Below are positions 63,314-64,000 of a DNA stretch of 64,000 nucleotides, piece after piece. The stretch is from an uncultured Peptococcaceae bacterium (GTDB taxonomy: Bacteria > Bacillota > Peptococcia > Peptococcales > Peptococcaceae), in the NCBI GenBank assembly GCA_910585405.1, contig CAJUDO010000009.1, positions 27,935 through 91,934 of the forward strand, given 5' to 3'. A program made the position numbers and the translations under genes. The number at the start of each line of letters is the position of its first letter. Position 1 is the first letter of the stretch. The notes beneath the pieces were generated by a model. That model was not told the DNA's origin. It saw only the letters and a program-made list of their open reading frames with translations, and did not search any database.

Positions 63314-63512
63314 AACCACAGGTTTCTCATAAATACCACCTTGGTTCTTCCTTTGGAACGCTCTCTTCGTCACATCTGGCAGTCCGTTAGAACTGGCTGA
63401 GAGGGTGAAACGTAACCATTGGTTTCTAGTTGTGTAACCATAGGTTCCGCAAATAAAAACCATAGGTTACACAATAAAAAACCAGTGGTTTCTCAAATGG
63501 AAACCTGATGTA
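63314..63512. repeat. Array of AACCAnnGGTT near-palindromes, 22-bp period
   Basis: AACC-A-nn-GGTT occurs at 63414, 63436, 63458 and 63480, exactly 22 bp apart, with a half-site AACC at 63502. A further copy stands alone at 63314-63324. The 11 bp between copies vary. Because 22 is not a multiple of three, the copies fall in different reading frames, so this is a DNA-level repeat. Confidence 0.7.
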
Positions 63513-63606
63513 GATGTTTATGTAGATGAAAATGTAAATGTAGATGTAAATGTAAATATGAATATATATGTGAGTGGTGGTGATGTCTTCTTCTTCTCAC
63601 CACCAC
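63505..63606 (+). repeat. Degenerate GATGTA/AATGTA hexanucleotide tract and hairpin
   Basis: From about 63505 to 63570 the sequence is mostly tandem hexanucleotides of the form (G/A)ATGTA. In one frame it reads alternating Asp/Asn-Val. The frame is open from 63444 to about 63629 but has no start codon with a ribosome site. A 10-bp hairpin GTGGTGGTGA/TCACCACCAC (63574-63583 / 63597-63606) follows. Confidence 0.55.
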
Positions 63607-63769
63607 CACATAACTGCTTAGTTCCTCAGTAACAGCGCCTGTGTGTTTGTGGTGCTGGTGGTGATGAGGACGACGAAGCCATACGCCCATAAAAATAAAA
63701 ATCCTGAAATGCCACTTTTTTGGATTAAGCAGCAGATTCCCCAACAGAACAGATCGCTCTTAGACAAAG

Positions 63770-63832
63770 TAGCGGATTCTCACTATAAAATAGCGAATAA
63801 CGCAAGAAAAGTAGCGAATATTTGCAATTTTA
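63770..63832 (+). repeat. Three tandem 21-bp units (TAGCGRAT), heptad-coding
   Basis: TAGCGGAT or TAGCGAAT begins units at 63770, 63791 and 63812, exactly 21 bp apart. In one plus-strand frame they read KVADSHY, KIANNAR, KVANICN and the frame ends at a TAG at 63859-63861. No convincing start codon was found. Confidence 0.6.
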
Positions 63833-63841
63833 TAAAAAATT

Positions 63842-63952
63842 TTATTTTTCCTTTAATTTAGTTTTTATTCCCGTTAATTTAGTTTTTATACCTCTTATTT
63901 TCACTTTAATTCCCCTTATTTGTGCCTTTTTTTGAATTAAGAGGTTTTGCAT
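63842..63952 (-). CDS. Possible 36-residue heptad-repeat peptide over a 21-bp array
   Basis: On the plus strand TTAATTTAGTTTTTAT occurs at 63853 and 63874, and degenerate copies follow at 63895 and 63916, all 21 bp apart. On the minus strand the array is read by an ORF from an ATG at 63952 to TAA at 63842, giving QIRGIKV, KIRGIKT, KLTGIKT, KLKEK. The peptide is strongly basic. The ribosome site (GGGG, ~6 nt upstream) is weak. It may be a small protein, a broken gene end, or a coincidental reading of a minisatellite. Confidence 0.35.
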   Translation of the reverse strand: MQNLLIQKKAQIRGIKVKIRGIKTKLTGIKTKLKEK

Positions 63953-64000
63953 CTTTTTGCCCCAATCTGCTATACTTGCCACAAGTCGCGACGAAGAAAC

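Noticed and set aside
63643..63861. 72-residue protein on the plus strand
   Set aside because: No ribosome site at any candidate start, and much of it is low-complexity repeat; kept only as a repeat feature.
63314..63936. CRISPR array
   Set aside because: The periods are 21 and 22 bp with short degenerate units; there are no ~30-nt identical repeats with unique spacers, and no cas genes.

Overview
The window reads as a chromosomal segment of a Bacillota bacterium. The gene set suggests a diderm, non-spore-forming gut-type anaerobe of the Negativicutes kind: a MacA/MacB-like efflux operon, TatAC, MenA, a TAXI-TRAP transporter, two APC amino-acid permeases, and the flippase-mazG-HU-rqcP block followed by a SpoIID-like lipoprotein instead of yabP/yabQ/divIC. 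The lineage is my inference from content and order. I saw no tRNA, rRNA, CRISPR array or transposase.

Region 1 (1-8.6 kb) is clearly more AT-rich than the rest. After the tail of a probable LysR-type regulator comes a same-strand cluster: an alkaline-phosphatase-superfamily phosphodiesterase, a PAPS-independent arylsulfotransferase without a signal peptide, two paralogous SLC13-like permeases and an MFS carrier. The gaps hold strong hairpins. This is the best candidate for an undescribed system, probably sulfuryl transfer on aromatic compounds.

Region 2 (8.9-24.2 kb): a macAB-type operon with a direct-repeat box at its promoter; an MFS gene with an attenuator-like leader; an FMN riboswitch driving ribD-ribE-ribBA-ribH; divergent sir2 and dinB; an ECF sigma/anti-sigma pair; a gene-poor stretch with an inverted-repeat element and a tiny ORF; a SUKH protein and a zinc-dependent phospholipase C-like protein.

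Region 3 (24.2-41.8 kb): class-3-like aldehyde dehydrogenase, tatAC, a PRC-barrel protein, a FeoA-like protein, an orphan HNH nuclease, a short-chain dehydrogenase, nadE, ogt, a PAP2 phosphatase, an ABC exporter, an unusual IMP dehydrogenase that matches the Tritrichomonas-type enzyme residue for residue at key positions, and a TAXI-TRAP operon whose binding-protein gene carries a frameshift.

Region 4 (41.9-63.1 kb): SpoVB-like flippase, mazG, HU, rqcP and spoIID-like genes; mmsA divergent from a DeoR regulator with shared operator-like repeats; two APC permeases; a DUF2975-XRE pair next to trmK-nif3; a NitT/TauT-type ABC importer; an HD-hydrolase-menA operon; and typA.

Region 5 (63.1-64.0 kb) is gene-poor and repeat-rich. 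It has a 22-bp-period array of near-palindromes, a hexanucleotide tract, and two 21-bp arrays that encode heptad repeats on opposite strands.
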